Assembly: GCF_019061125.1 (NCBI RefSeq) | Contig: NZ_JAHQYI010000002.1 | Location: 372,001 to 436,000 of the forward strand | Source of the DNA: Microbacterium sp. NC79 | Lineage (GTDB): Bacteria; Actinomycetota; Actinomycetes; Actinomycetales; Microbacteriaceae | Length of the DNA stretch: 64,000 nucleotides | Direction of reading: 5' to 3' | Shown here: one piece after another, positions 53,718 through 63,573 of the stretch | How the letters are laid out: each line of letters starts with the position of its first letter | How positions within the stretch are numbered: the stretch's first letter is position 1 | Made by a program: the position numbers and the translations under genes | Notes under the pieces: generated by a model | What the model was told of the DNA's origin: nothing | Seen by the model: the letters and a program-made list of their open reading frames with translations, nothing else | Databases searched by the model: none

Positions 53718-54521
53718 ATGAGCGAAGGCGCAGCAGTGACTCCGGCGAAGAATGTCCGCGTGATCTGGGCGATCGTACGCCTGGCAACAGCGGCGCTCAT
53801 CGCTGCCGCTGTCATCGCACAATTCACCACGACGTTCACCCTCGCGGCAGAAAAGGGCCGTGACGTTACGACGACATTGGTGAACTTCTTCAGCTTCTTC
53901 ACGATCCTGTCCAACTGTCTCGGCGCGATCGTGATGTTGATCGGCGGGCTCTGGCTACTCACACGGGGCGCCCGCAAACAGTGGGAACCACGCTGGATGT
54001 CGTACGCGTGGATCAGCGTCGGAACCTACATGGTGGTCACCGGCATTGTCTACAACATCCTGCTGCGCGGATACGTGCTGGAGCAGGGCGCCACCGTGGT
54101 CTGGGCCAATGAAGTACTGCATCTCATCGGCCCCGCGATCTTCCTCCTCGACCTCATCTTTTGCATTGCGCGGCGCCGCGTGGGCTGGACCGCCATGGGC
54201 GTCGCCGTGATCTTCCCCATCGCCTGGGTGATGTACACGCTCCTCCGCGGAGAGAACGTCACGAGCCCGGTCACCGGTGACCCGTACTGGTACCCCTACC
54301 CGTTCCTCAACCCGTACCTGCAACCCAACGGATACTTCGGCGTCGGCCTCTACGTCATCGGCATCGCCGCCGCCATTCTCGCGGTCGCGGCGCTTGCCGT
54401 CTGGCGCACGCGCATGCGGCGCGGTGCTGATTCGCCAGCACCCGTGGTTCCGGAACCATCGGCTGAGGTCGCCGAGACCACGGCGGCACCCGAAGTCGCG
54501 GCCCCCACCGCCGCACCCTGA
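53718..54521 (+). CDS. Pr6Pr family membrane protein
   Basis: A 267-residue protein with six membrane helices and the typical NFFSFFTILSNCLGAI block (about residues 57-72) and YPYPFLNPYLQPNGYFGVGL before the last helix. Pr6Pr proteins are widespread actinobacterial six-helix membrane proteins without known function. The tail past residue 238 is Ala/Pro/Glu-rich and includes VVPEPS, encoded by the perfect palindrome TGGTTCCGGAACCA at 54445-54458. Confidence 0.85.
   Translation: MSEGAAVTPAKNVRVIWAIVRLATAALIAAAVIAQFTTTFTLAAEKGRDVTTTLVNFFSFFTILSNCLGAIVMLIGGLWLLTRGARKQWEPRWMSYAWISVGTYMVVTGIVYNILLRGYVLEQGATVVWANEVLHLIGPAIFLLDLIFCIARRRVGWTAMGVAVIFPIAWVMYTLLRGENVTSPVTGDPYWYPYPFLNPYLQPNGYFGVGLYVIGIAAAILAVAALAVWRTRMRRGADSPAPVVPEPSAEVAETTAAPEVAAPTAAP
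54445..54458. repeat. Perfect palindrome formed by two overlapping octamers
   Basis: TGGTTCCGGAACCA joins TGGTTCCG and CGGAACCA head to head. Same junction (one base changed) occurs at 5475-5488 in the first histidine kinase gene; both encode VPEPS. Confidence 0.85.
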
Positions 54522-54611
54522 GCGCGCCCCCTTCCCCGTTCACTCGCGTTCCCTTCTTGTTAACCCCGCCGTGTAGATTCACGCCATCGACTTTTCACGA
54601 CAGGGCGGGCC

Positions 54612-55427
54612 ATGACGACAGACCCCGGCACTCTCGCACGAATCCGCGCATCGCTGGCCTCACTCGTGCCCAGCGAGCGACGCGTTGCCGACCTCATTGT
54701 TCAGCGCCCCGACCACATCACCGGGCTCTCCACCGCTGAGCTCGCGCAGGCCGCAGGCACGTCAACCGCGACCGTGATCCGCGCGTGCCAGAGCCTCGGG
54801 TTTCGAGGATTTCAACACCTCCGCCTTGAAGTCGCCAGGGCGACACCCTCACCGTCACTTCCTGACGACCAGCGCGCGACGGCCTTCGACGAAGCCATCT
54901 CGGCGCTCAGCACCGCAAGGGAATGCGTCAACGAAGACCGCATCATCAGGGCAGTCGACCTGCTCACGAACGCCCGTCGCATCGTGTTGATCGGCAGCGG
55001 ATTCTCGGGCCCGCCGCTGCAAGACTTCGCCCTGCGCATGCAGACGATTGGCTATTCCATTGAGGCGCCGGTTGACGCACTGGCCCAACAGTTTGCTGCC
55101 AATGCGCTCACCGACCGTGACGTTGCCCTGGCGCTGAGCTATTCGGGGGCAAACGCGCAAACGATGCGCGCCGTCACCGCGGCCCACGAACGCGGCGCTC
55201 ACGTCATTGTCATCACGAGCTATGCCCGCTCTTTTCTCGGGCGCCTCGCTCACGTGACCATCTCAACGGGCCCAGCCAGCACGCCACACGCCGTCGATCC
55301 GGCGTACGCGCGTCTTGGTCACACCGTTGTTCTGCATGCACTTCACGCGGAGCTTGCCAGGCACGCGTCACACGCCGATGTCACGCAAATGCGTCATGTC
55401 GTCGCCGATGCGATCGCCGACGACTGA
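54612..55427 (+). CDS. MurR/RpiR family transcriptional regulator
   Basis: A 271-residue regulator. The HTH_6 domain spans residues 1-75 (VPSERRVADLIVQRP, STAELAQAAGTSTATVIRAC). The SIS phosphosugar-binding domain spans about 110-245 (IVLIGSGFSGPPLQDFAL, ALSYSGANAQTMRA, HVIVITSYARS). RpiR proteins sense phosphorylated sugars. It heads a cluster with two phosphoester-cleaving enzymes and an ABC importer, so a sugar phosphate or phosphodiester breakdown product is a plausible effector. Confidence 0.92.
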   Translation: MTTDPGTLARIRASLASLVPSERRVADLIVQRPDHITGLSTAELAQAAGTSTATVIRACQSLGFRGFQHLRLEVARATPSPSLPDDQRATAFDEAISALSTARECVNEDRIIRAVDLLTNARRIVLIGSGFSGPPLQDFALRMQTIGYSIEAPVDALAQQFAANALTDRDVALALSYSGANAQTMRAVTAAHERGAHVIVITSYARSFLGRLAHVTISTGPASTPHAVDPAYARLGHTVVLHALHAELARHASHADVTQMRHVVADAIADD

Positions 55428-55545
55428 CTCCCCACGCCACGTTACGTGCGCCACAGCGGCGCGATCAATACACCGCACACTCCGCGTTCCCGCCCACGTC
55501 GCCCCGCCGTAACCCGGCGTTCACCCACGGCCGTGACGCTACTCA

Positions 55546-55583
55546 TGTAACGACGTTCCAGATCCAGCGGAACGCAGGTAACA
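55546..55583. promoter_or_regulatory. Imperfect inverted repeat before the phosphatase gene
   Basis: TGTAACGACGTTCC and GGAACGCAGGTAACA face each other across about nine bases, directly before the GGAG ribosome site of the phosphatase. Candidate RpiR operator; the 166-base gap 55428-55593 holds nothing else I can name. Confidence 0.3.
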
Positions 55584-55593
55584 CGGAGTGATC

Positions 55594-56259
55594 ATGGCGA
55601 ACGACACCGGAATTTTCAACCTCCGCACGATCGGCGCACCCACCCCGTGGCTGGTTCGCACCGGCGCTGTGGAGCAGATCACCGACTCGGGCAAAGCGGT
55701 GCTGGAAGCAGCGCGCGTCAGCGTGGTCGTTGATCTCCGCGAACCCGACGAAGTGCCAGCACGCCGCGCCGATCTCCCGGTCGTGAATGTGCCCCTGTAC
55801 GGAACCACGCCGCCGGTTATCGGCACTCTGGAATCGGTGTACGAGACGCTCCTCCGCGAGCGCGGCACAGCATTGACTGCTGCCGTCGGCGTTGTCGCTG
55901 ACGCAGACGGTTCCGCCCTCGTGCACTGCACCGCAGGCAAGGACCGCACCGGACTCGTCGTCGCCCTCGCTCGACTTGCCGCTGGCGACGATGAGAACGA
56001 GGTTGTTGCGGACTACGCGGCATCTGGCCCCGAGGTGCGGAAGGTTCGCCTCACCCATGCACAGCAGGCAGCCGTAGGCCACGAAGACAGTGCGGGCATC
56101 ATGCGCCTACACCTGGACAGCCCGCCAGCTGCCATGCACTATGCGCTCAGCATCATCGCGGAGTGGGGCGGAGCTCGTGACTATCTCCGCACCCACGGCC
56201 TCACCGAACGCCAGCTGTTTGCCCTGCAGAGCAAGGCGCGTGGAAACCGCGCAGCATGA
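55594..56259 (+). CDS. Tyrosine-phosphatase-like (PF13350-type) phosphatase
   Basis: A 221-residue phosphatase starting MANDTGIFNLRTIGAPTPW, with ACGGAG upstream. The P-loop is HCTAGKDRTG (His111, Cys112, Arg118) preceded by VVVDLREPDEVP. Same family and P-loop as the protein at 45798, but shorter and otherwise diverged. It overlaps the phosphoesterase start (ATGA). Substrate probably a small phosphate monoester released by that enzyme (inference). Confidence 0.9.
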   Translation: MANDTGIFNLRTIGAPTPWLVRTGAVEQITDSGKAVLEAARVSVVVDLREPDEVPARRADLPVVNVPLYGTTPPVIGTLESVYETLLRERGTALTAAVGVVADADGSALVHCTAGKDRTGLVVALARLAAGDDENEVVADYAASGPEVRKVRLTHAQQAAVGHEDSAGIMRLHLDSPPAAMHYALSIIAEWGGARDYLRTHGLTERQLFALQSKARGNRAA

Positions 56260-57053
56260 GCATTGAATCGGGCCGCCTCACGATCGTTCACGTCAGCGAC
56301 GTGCACGCCACAGAAGACCGCGCGCTCTACGGATCGATTGACGGCATCGAGCGCCTCACTCGACTCGGCAGTTATCTCGCCGACGTCGGCGTCACCCCCG
56401 AGGCCATCATCGTCTCTGGTGACCTCGCGGAGCGACGCAACCCCGGCATCTACCCCGCGCTGCGTGACGCCTTCGCCAAACTCGAGCAGCAGGCTGGCGC
56501 CCCCGTCCTCACGGTGCTCGGTAATCATGATGACCCCGACGCTTCGAGGGTGCTCCGCGGTCACGAGACAACGCACTACCGCACCGTCATGCTCGATGGC
56601 CTGCGGGTTATTCTGCTCGATTCTCACACCGGCGAGCTCGGCGCCGTGCAGCGCGATTGGTTGCGCACCGAGCTGGAAACGCCCGCTCCGCTCGGCACCG
56701 TGATCGCCGTGCACCACGCACCGCTTGGCTCCCCCATGCCGTCGCTGGCACGTGCGGGTCTTGCGGACGCCAGCGCCTTTCTCGACATTTCTGCCGGTCG
56801 CGACGTGCGCTTAGTCCTCTCCGGGCATTTCCATCACGCGCTGTCAGCCACGGTTCGCGGGGTTCCGATCTCCGTCGGCCCGTCGCTTTCCTACCACCAG
56901 GTCATGGACGCTGGCCCGCAATACGTCAGCGGTCATGACATGCCGATGTTCTCGCTGGTGCACCTGCTTCCCGGCGCCGCGGCCACCACGGCGGTTGCGC
57001 TCCAGACCCCCCGCCCACTTTTCACTTCTCCCCTCACCATCCCTACTCGTTAA
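56256..57053 (+). CDS. Calcineurin-like metallophosphoesterase
   Basis: A 265-residue enzyme with the full metal set: DVHATED, GDLAERR, GNHDDPD, HHAP and GHFHH. Like the enzyme at 38972 it belongs to the cyclic nucleotide/phosphodiester branch. It starts within the phosphatase stop and is followed by an ABC binding-protein gene eight bases later, so phosphodiester cleavage and import are linked in one operon. Confidence 0.9.
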   Translation: MSIESGRLTIVHVSDVHATEDRALYGSIDGIERLTRLGSYLADVGVTPEAIIVSGDLAERRNPGIYPALRDAFAKLEQQAGAPVLTVLGNHDDPDASRVLRGHETTHYRTVMLDGLRVILLDSHTGELGAVQRDWLRTELETPAPLGTVIAVHHAPLGSPMPSLARAGLADASAFLDISAGRDVRLVLSGHFHHALSATVRGVPISVGPSLSYHQVMDAGPQYVSGHDMPMFSLVHLLPGAAATTAVALQTPRPLFTSPLTIPTR

Positions 57054-57061
57054 GGAAAACC

Positions 57062-58120
57062 ATGACCATCAAGCGTCACCGTTTGTTTGCTCTCACCGCC
57101 CTCGCCGCCGGCGGCATGCTGCTCGCCGGCTGCTCCGCCCCTGCGACGGAAGCCGCACCCGAGACCAAGCCCGAATCCAGCGAATCCGCCCCCGAAACGC
57201 TCGAGCCCACGACCATCACGCTGTACACGTCGGAGCCGCAGGCGAAGGCTGACGCTCTGGTTGCCGCCTTCAACGAAACGCACCCCGAGGTCACCGTCGA
57301 GATCTTCCGCGCAGGTACCGGTGACCTCACCGCGCGTATCGCTGCCGAGCAGACCTCTGGCGAAATCCAGGCTGACGTTCTCCTGGCTGCCGACTCGGCA
57401 ACCTTCGAGAACTATGCGGCGGATGGTTTGCTCGCCCAGTACACCCCGAAGGACGTGGAGTCCCTCAACCCCGACGTCGTCGACGACGAAAACTATTACG
57501 TCGGCACGCGCATTATCCCGACGGTCATCGCGTACAACACGACACTGATCACCACGCCCCCGACGTCGTGGCAGGAGCTCACCGACGCTGCATACGCCGA
57601 CAAGATCGTCATGCCGAACCCGGATGTCTCGGGGGCAGCCGCATACAACGCCGCGGTCTGGATGAACGAAGACGCCCTCGGCGAAACGTGGCTGGAAAAC
57701 CTCGCCAAGAACAAGCCGGTCATTGCCGACAGCAATGGTCCGGTCTCGCAGGCCGTTGCTACCGGCACCCAGCCGGTCGGCATCGTCGTTGACTACCTGG
57801 TGCGCGAGCTCGCCGCCCAGGGTTCACCGATCGCGGTCTCCTACCCGACCGAGGGTGTGCCGTACGTGTCACAGCCGGCCGGCATCTTTGCTGACTCGGA
57901 CAGCCCGGAAGCCGCGCAGGCATTCATTGACTTCTTGGTCAGCGCCGAGGGCCAGAAGCTCGCCGTCGAGCAGGCGTACCTGCCGGTTCGCTCCGACGTG
58001 GGCTCGCCAGAAGGCGCTCCGGCTATGAGCGACATCACGATCTTCAGCCCCGACCTTGAGACGATCCGCTCGTCGCAGGACGCTGCTGTTGAGACCTTCC
58101 GGACGCTCTTCCTCAAGTGA
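57062..58120 (+). CDS. ABC transporter substrate-binding lipoprotein, iron/phosphonate class
   Basis: A 352-residue binding protein. The lipoprotein signal ends in MLLAGC (Cys22) and an acidic linker follows. The mature part begins TTITLYTSEPQAKADALVAAF and has the IAYNTTLI and PTSWQELTDAAYADKIVMPNP-type hinge of Fe(3+)/polyamine/2-aminoethylphosphonate binding proteins. The Tyr pair that binds iron is not evident. Given its neighbours, a phosphonate or organophosphate ligand is as likely as iron. Confidence 0.88.
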   Translation: MTIKRHRLFALTALAAGGMLLAGCSAPATEAAPETKPESSESAPETLEPTTITLYTSEPQAKADALVAAFNETHPEVTVEIFRAGTGDLTARIAAEQTSGEIQADVLLAADSATFENYAADGLLAQYTPKDVESLNPDVVDDENYYVGTRIIPTVIAYNTTLITTPPTSWQELTDAAYADKIVMPNPDVSGAAAYNAAVWMNEDALGETWLENLAKNKPVIADSNGPVSQAVATGTQPVGIVVDYLVRELAAQGSPIAVSYPTEGVPYVSQPAGIFADSDSPEAAQAFIDFLVSAEGQKLAVEQAYLPVRSDVGSPEGAPAMSDITIFSPDLETIRSSQDAAVETFRTLFLK

Positions 58121-59793
58121 GCACCCTCACCGCTACCCCCCGAGGCTCGGCCACTGGCCGGGCCTCGGGCTCGGCCCGCCCACGTTCCCTTTCCACGCTC
58201 GTCTTTGCGCTCTGGATCGCGTGCGGTGCCGTCATTGTGGTTCCACTCACCGCCGTCGTCATGCTGGCGCTCAGTGGCGGCGATTTCTCCGTCCTGCTTG
58301 AAGAAGACATGCGTGAAGCGGCCGTCAACTCGGTCGTCTCCGCGACCATCAGCGGCCTCTTCGCTGTGGCATTCGGCACGGCACTCGCAATTCTGTTTGA
58401 CCGCACCGACCTGCCAGGGCGCAACATGCTGCGCCTGTTCGCGCTGTCTCCCATGCTGGTTCCGCCGTTCGTCGGCGCCATTGCGTGGCTCGGTGTGCTC
58501 GGCCCGGCCAGCCCCCTGAACCGTTGGTGGGCATCGTTCACCGGTGCGCCACTATGGTCGCTGTACGGCGGCGATGGCGTGATCTTCCTGTTGACCGTGC
58601 ACAGCTACCCGCTCGCGATGCTCATCATGTCGGCGGCTCTGCGTCGCATTCCCTCCGACCTCGAGCAGGCGGCCCGGATTTCTGGCGCGGGCCCCGCACG
58701 CGCCCTCACCACGGTGACACTTCCCCTGCTGCGCCCCGCCCTGCTGTCCAGCTTCGTCCTCATCACCGTCGGCAACCTCGCCGACTTCGGCATTCCCTCC
58801 ATCATTGGCTTGCCTGAGCGCTTCACGACGCTATCGACACTCGTCTACCGCTACCTGCAGTCCGCCACAGTAGACAGTCCCCTCACCGTCGTTGCCACGA
58901 TCGGCAGCGTTTTGCTCACCGTTGCGGTCTTGTCGCTCGTGCTCGACGCCGTCATTTCTGCGCGCGGCCGTCGCGGTGTGCAGTTTGACGTGACCGGAAC
59001 CATTCAGCGCACGCCGCTGGGACGCTGGCGGCGATCGCTGGGGATGATTGTTGCCATCGTCGTGCTGGGCCTCACCGTGTTGCCACTGTGTGCGCTCGCC
59101 ATGCAGGCCCTTATTCGCGCACCCGGTCTGCCGTTCACGATGGAGAACATCACACTCGACCACTTTGTGACAGCGATCAGTAGCTCGAACACCATGACCG
59201 GTGCAACGAACTCGATCATGCTGGCTCTCGGCGCAGCCCTGGTGTGCATGGTGCTCGGCCTTGCTGTCGGTGTCGTCACGACCCGCACCACGCTGAAAAG
59301 TGCACGCGGACTCCAGGCCCTCACCCTGGTTCCGCAAGCCATCCCGGGCCTCGTGATCGCCGTCGCATGGCTCATCATTGCGCCGCGTATCGGCCTGTTC
59401 AACACTCCGTGGCTGATTCTCTGCGCGTATGTCACCTCGTTCATTGCGCTGGTGGTGCAGGCGGTCGTCGCGCCGCTGCAGAGCACTGCCGCGAGCGCCG
59501 AGGAGTCGGCGAGAATCGCCGGCGCTGGCCCGGTGCGAGCGCTGTGGGACATTTCTGCACGCATGGCGCTGCCCGCTGCGCTCTCCGGCGGCGTCATCGT
59601 CGCGGTGACCGCGGTGCGCGAACTGACCCTGTCCGTTTTGCTGCTCTCACCCGGCTCGCAAACGCTCGGCGTCGTCATCTTTAATCTGCAGCAGGCGGGG
59701 GCATTTGGAACCGCAGCTGCGCTCTCGCTTCTCGTTGCGTTGTTGGGGATCGCGGTTATTGGCTTCGCCACGCGATCGACAGCACGCTCGTAG
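58117..59793 (+). CDS. ABC transporter permease, two-domain FbpB-like
   Basis: A 558-residue permease in which two homologous six-helix domains are fused. Two EAA loops are visible, ARISGAGPARALTTVTLPLL (about residue 186) and ARIAGAGPVRALWDISARMA (about 466). It starts at GTG within the binding-protein stop (GTGA). It forms the channel with the ATPase that follows. Confidence 0.93.
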   Translation: MSTLTATPRGSATGRASGSARPRSLSTLVFALWIACGAVIVVPLTAVVMLALSGGDFSVLLEEDMREAAVNSVVSATISGLFAVAFGTALAILFDRTDLPGRNMLRLFALSPMLVPPFVGAIAWLGVLGPASPLNRWWASFTGAPLWSLYGGDGVIFLLTVHSYPLAMLIMSAALRRIPSDLEQAARISGAGPARALTTVTLPLLRPALLSSFVLITVGNLADFGIPSIIGLPERFTTLSTLVYRYLQSATVDSPLTVVATIGSVLLTVAVLSLVLDAVISARGRRGVQFDVTGTIQRTPLGRWRRSLGMIVAIVVLGLTVLPLCALAMQALIRAPGLPFTMENITLDHFVTAISSSNTMTGATNSIMLALGAALVCMVLGLAVGVVTTRTTLKSARGLQALTLVPQAIPGLVIAVAWLIIAPRIGLFNTPWLILCAYVTSFIALVVQAVVAPLQSTAASAEESARIAGAGPVRALWDISARMALPAALSGGVIVAVTAVRELTLSVLLLSPGSQTLGVVIFNLQQAGAFGTAAALSLLVALLGIAVIGFATRSTARS

Positions 59794-59809
59794 GCATCGA
59801 AAGGACATC

Positions 59810-60883
59810 ATGGCTTCTGTCTCTGTTGACGCGGTTTCACTGCGCTACCCGAACGGCACGCTCGGCCTCGCCGATATCGACCTCACGATTGCCGACGGGG
59901 AGTCAATCGCGCTCGTTGGCCCTTCCGGTTCGGGCAAGACCACGCTGTTGCGCACGATTGCGGGATTCCTGACGCCGACCGCCGGGCATATCTCGATCGG
60001 CGGCGAGGTCGTCGCCGGCCAAGGCCGACCGGTTCCGCCCGAGGCGCGCGGGCTCGGCATGGTGTTTCAACAGCACGCCGTCTGGCCGCACTGGAACGTC
60101 GCTCGCAACGTCGACTATCCCCTGCGCCGTGCCGGGGTTGTCCGCACGGAACGACACCAGCGCGTTGATGAAATGCTCACGCTCGTGGGGTTGGACGGTT
60201 ATGCCAGGCGCGACCCGGCCACACTCTCCGGTGGGCAGCGTCAGCGCGTCGCCCTGGCACGCGCCCTCGTCACTCGACCCCGCGTTCTCCTCCTCGACGA
60301 AGCCCTGTCTGCGCTCGATGAGCCGCTGCGTGATCGTCTACGACTCGAGCTGCACGCGCTGACGCGAGACTTCGGAACCACGGTGGTGCACGTCACGCAC
60401 GACCGTGCAGAAGCGTTGGCGATCGCCGACCGCGTGATGATTATGGATGCCGGTCGGGTACAGCAGATCGGCACGCCTGCCGAGGTTCTCAGCGCGCCGG
60501 CATCGACATTCGTTGCCACGTTCTTGAATGACGCAACGATCGTTGCGGGCACAGTGACTGACGGTATCTTCCGGGCGTGCGATCACCCCCTGACCGCTCC
60601 CCTCCTCGGTGGAGACCTCGTCGGTGACGGCCAAGCCGAGGCCACCATCGCCCGCCAAGACGTGCGTGTTGTTGCCGATCCCGATGGGGATGGGATCGTG
60701 CGTTCCTCCCTCTTTACGGCTGACGGTGGAGACCTCGTCGTCGATTGGGCAGGCATGAGCTTCCGGGTGAAGACGGTCGGCTTCCGTCCCGCGCATGGCG
60801 ACCGGGTACGCGTTGAGGTTGCCGGCGTGCACGCCTTTCGCCAGGGTGCCGCAACGGCAGCCGCGCCGCTGGTGACCGCGTAA
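59810..60883 (+). CDS. ABC transporter ATP-binding protein, iron/phosphonate class
   Basis: A 357-residue ATPase starting MASVSVDAVSLRYPNGTLG. Walker A GPSGSGKTT is at 37-45, the Q-loop FQQHAVWPHWNV, signature LSGGQRQR, Walker B VLLLDEALSALD and a C-terminal TOBE-type domain from about 270. The length is that of FbpC/PotA-like proteins. AAAGG precedes the ATG; the stop TAA shares its last base with the histidine phosphatase ATG. Confidence 0.93.
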   Translation: MASVSVDAVSLRYPNGTLGLADIDLTIADGESIALVGPSGSGKTTLLRTIAGFLTPTAGHISIGGEVVAGQGRPVPPEARGLGMVFQQHAVWPHWNVARNVDYPLRRAGVVRTERHQRVDEMLTLVGLDGYARRDPATLSGGQRQRVALARALVTRPRVLLLDEALSALDEPLRDRLRLELHALTRDFGTTVVHVTHDRAEALAIADRVMIMDAGRVQQIGTPAEVLSAPASTFVATFLNDATIVAGTVTDGIFRACDHPLTAPLLGGDLVGDGQAEATIARQDVRVVADPDGDGIVRSSLFTADGGDLVVDWAGMSFRVKTVGFRPAHGDRVRVEVAGVHAFRQGAATAAAPLVTA

Positions 60884-61476
60884 TGCTTATCGTCGTGCGC
60901 CACGGCCGCACCGCCTGGAACGATCGGCGCCTGTTTCAGGGTCGCTCCGATATCGAGCTCGACGATGCCGGCCGTGAACAGATCGCGACGCTCGCCCCCG
61001 TGCTCCGCGACATGGCCGAATGGCAGCGCGTGGTGTCATCGCCCCTCACCCGCGCGCGTCAGAGCGCAGCGATTCTGGGCGACGCTTTCGGTCTCGGCAA
61101 CCCCACCCTGAGCGCCGACCTCATCGAGCGTGATTTCGGTCAGGCCGAGGGGCAACCCGTCGATGACGCCATCGCACGTTGGCCAGATGGCAATTTTCCT
61201 CGGGCGGAACCATGGGCCACGTTGCGCGACCGTGCGGCGACCGCGCTTGAGCGGATTCTCGCCGAGTCGGAAGGCACACCGACCATTGTCGTCGCCCACG
61301 GCGTCTTCCTTCGGGCCGGAATCAGTGCGCTCACCGATTGCGACTGGCCCCGGCTTCTCAATGGTGAGGCCGTGCGCATGCAACGCACAGAGGCTGGCAC
61401 GATCACCGCGCAGTCCCTGCGCGCCGAAACTACGGCTCGTGTGGGTGACTTGGATCGAGAGGCTCCACCACACTAA
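60883..61476 (+). CDS. Histidine phosphatase family protein
   Basis: A 197-residue phosphoglycerate-mutase-like phosphatase. RHGRT carries the catalytic His7, LFQGRSDIELDDAGREQ follows, SSPLTRARQSA is the Arg block and VVAHGVFLRAG the second His. The Glu in LIERDFGQAEG is the proton donor. It is translationally coupled to the ABC ATPase and completes the organophosphate cluster with a third kind of phosphatase. Confidence 0.93.
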   Translation: MLIVVRHGRTAWNDRRLFQGRSDIELDDAGREQIATLAPVLRDMAEWQRVVSSPLTRARQSAAILGDAFGLGNPTLSADLIERDFGQAEGQPVDDAIARWPDGNFPRAEPWATLRDRAATALERILAESEGTPTIVVAHGVFLRAGISALTDCDWPRLLNGEAVRMQRTEAGTITAQSLRAETTARVGDLDREAPPH

Positions 61477-61483
61477 GAAGACG

Positions 61484-61517
61484 GAGAAGGCCCAGCCGCT
61501 ATCGGCTGGGCCTTCTC
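61484..61517. terminator. Bidirectional terminator hairpin
   Basis: Perfect 15-pair stem GAGAAGGCCCAGCCG / CGGCTGGGCCTTCTC around a CTAT loop, between convergent genes. The T-rich tail lies on the minus strand side (CTTCTT). Confidence 0.85.
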
Positions 61518-61533
61518 AAACACTGTTGCGCCT

Positions 61534-61803
61534 CTAGCGCGCCTTGGCGGAACCGCGGGTCAGGAGTCCGTACAGCAGGAGCACGATGATCGCGCCCGCA
61601 ATTGCCAGCAACCACGTCTGGATATCGAAGAACTCCGTGAGCGGGCGGTTGAAGAGCAAGCTACCCAGCCATCCACCGAGCAACGCACCCACAACACCGA
61701 GAGCAAGCGTCGCCAGCCATCCGCCACCCTGCCTTCCGGGCAGTAGCGCCTTGGCAATTACGCCGGCAATCAATCCGAGCAGAAGAAAACCGAGGAACGT
61801 CAT
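61534..61803 (-). CDS. GlsB/YeaQ/YmgE family stress membrane protein
   Basis: An 89-residue protein starting MTFLGFLLLGLIAGVIAKAL with three hydrophobic helices. The family Gly motifs GLIAGVIAK..LPG and GVVGALLGGWLG are present. Transglycosylase-associated protein homologues of this size are envelope or general stress proteins. ATG 61803 is preceded by GGAG; the longer frame is rejected. Confidence 0.92.
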   Translation of the reverse strand: MTFLGFLLLGLIAGVIAKALLPGRQGGGWLATLALGVVGALLGGWLGSLLFNRPLTEFFDIQTWLLAIAGAIIVLLLYGLLTRGSAKAR

Positions 61804-61967
61804 GTCAGAACTCCTATCTGGAGGCTCTCCTTGGTATGAGAGCGCACCACTTTTGGTGTGAACTCGACAATACGGAGCGGCCATAGTGCGACCAAGGGGG
61901 TTGCGCGCGGCGAAGATTCGCGTGTATAAGCGCGCGTAAGCAGGGAAAAATGCTCGAAATCCGCCGG

Positions 61968-63410
<1,443 letters not shown>

Positions 63411-63423
63411 GTCGCGTTAACGA

Positions 63424-63458
63424 AAGCCGGGTTCCAGTGGCATGCGGGAGCCCGGCTT
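63424..63458 (+). terminator. Terminator after argG
   Basis: AAGCCGGGTTCC pairs fully (one G-T) with GGAGCCCGGCTT around an 11-base loop, then CGTTGTT. It starts 14 bases after the argG stop. Confidence 0.8.
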
Positions 63459-63488
63459 CGTTGTTCGGGCGATGGGCAGGCGGTATCG

Positions 63489-63526
63489 GTGCGTTTCGTC
63501 TCGCACGCTCAACGACCGGGCGGATA
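63489..63526 (+). repeat. Dispersed intergenic repeat, copy B3
   Basis: GTGCGTTTCGTCTCGCACG then CTCAACGACCGGGCGGAT, a third, shorter member of the family at 9151 and 11705, again in an intergenic gap (63411-63573). Confidence 0.7.
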
Positions 63527-63573
63527 TGCCACGTGGATTTGCGAATCATCGAGAACTGGAGTGGGCTGGAACC

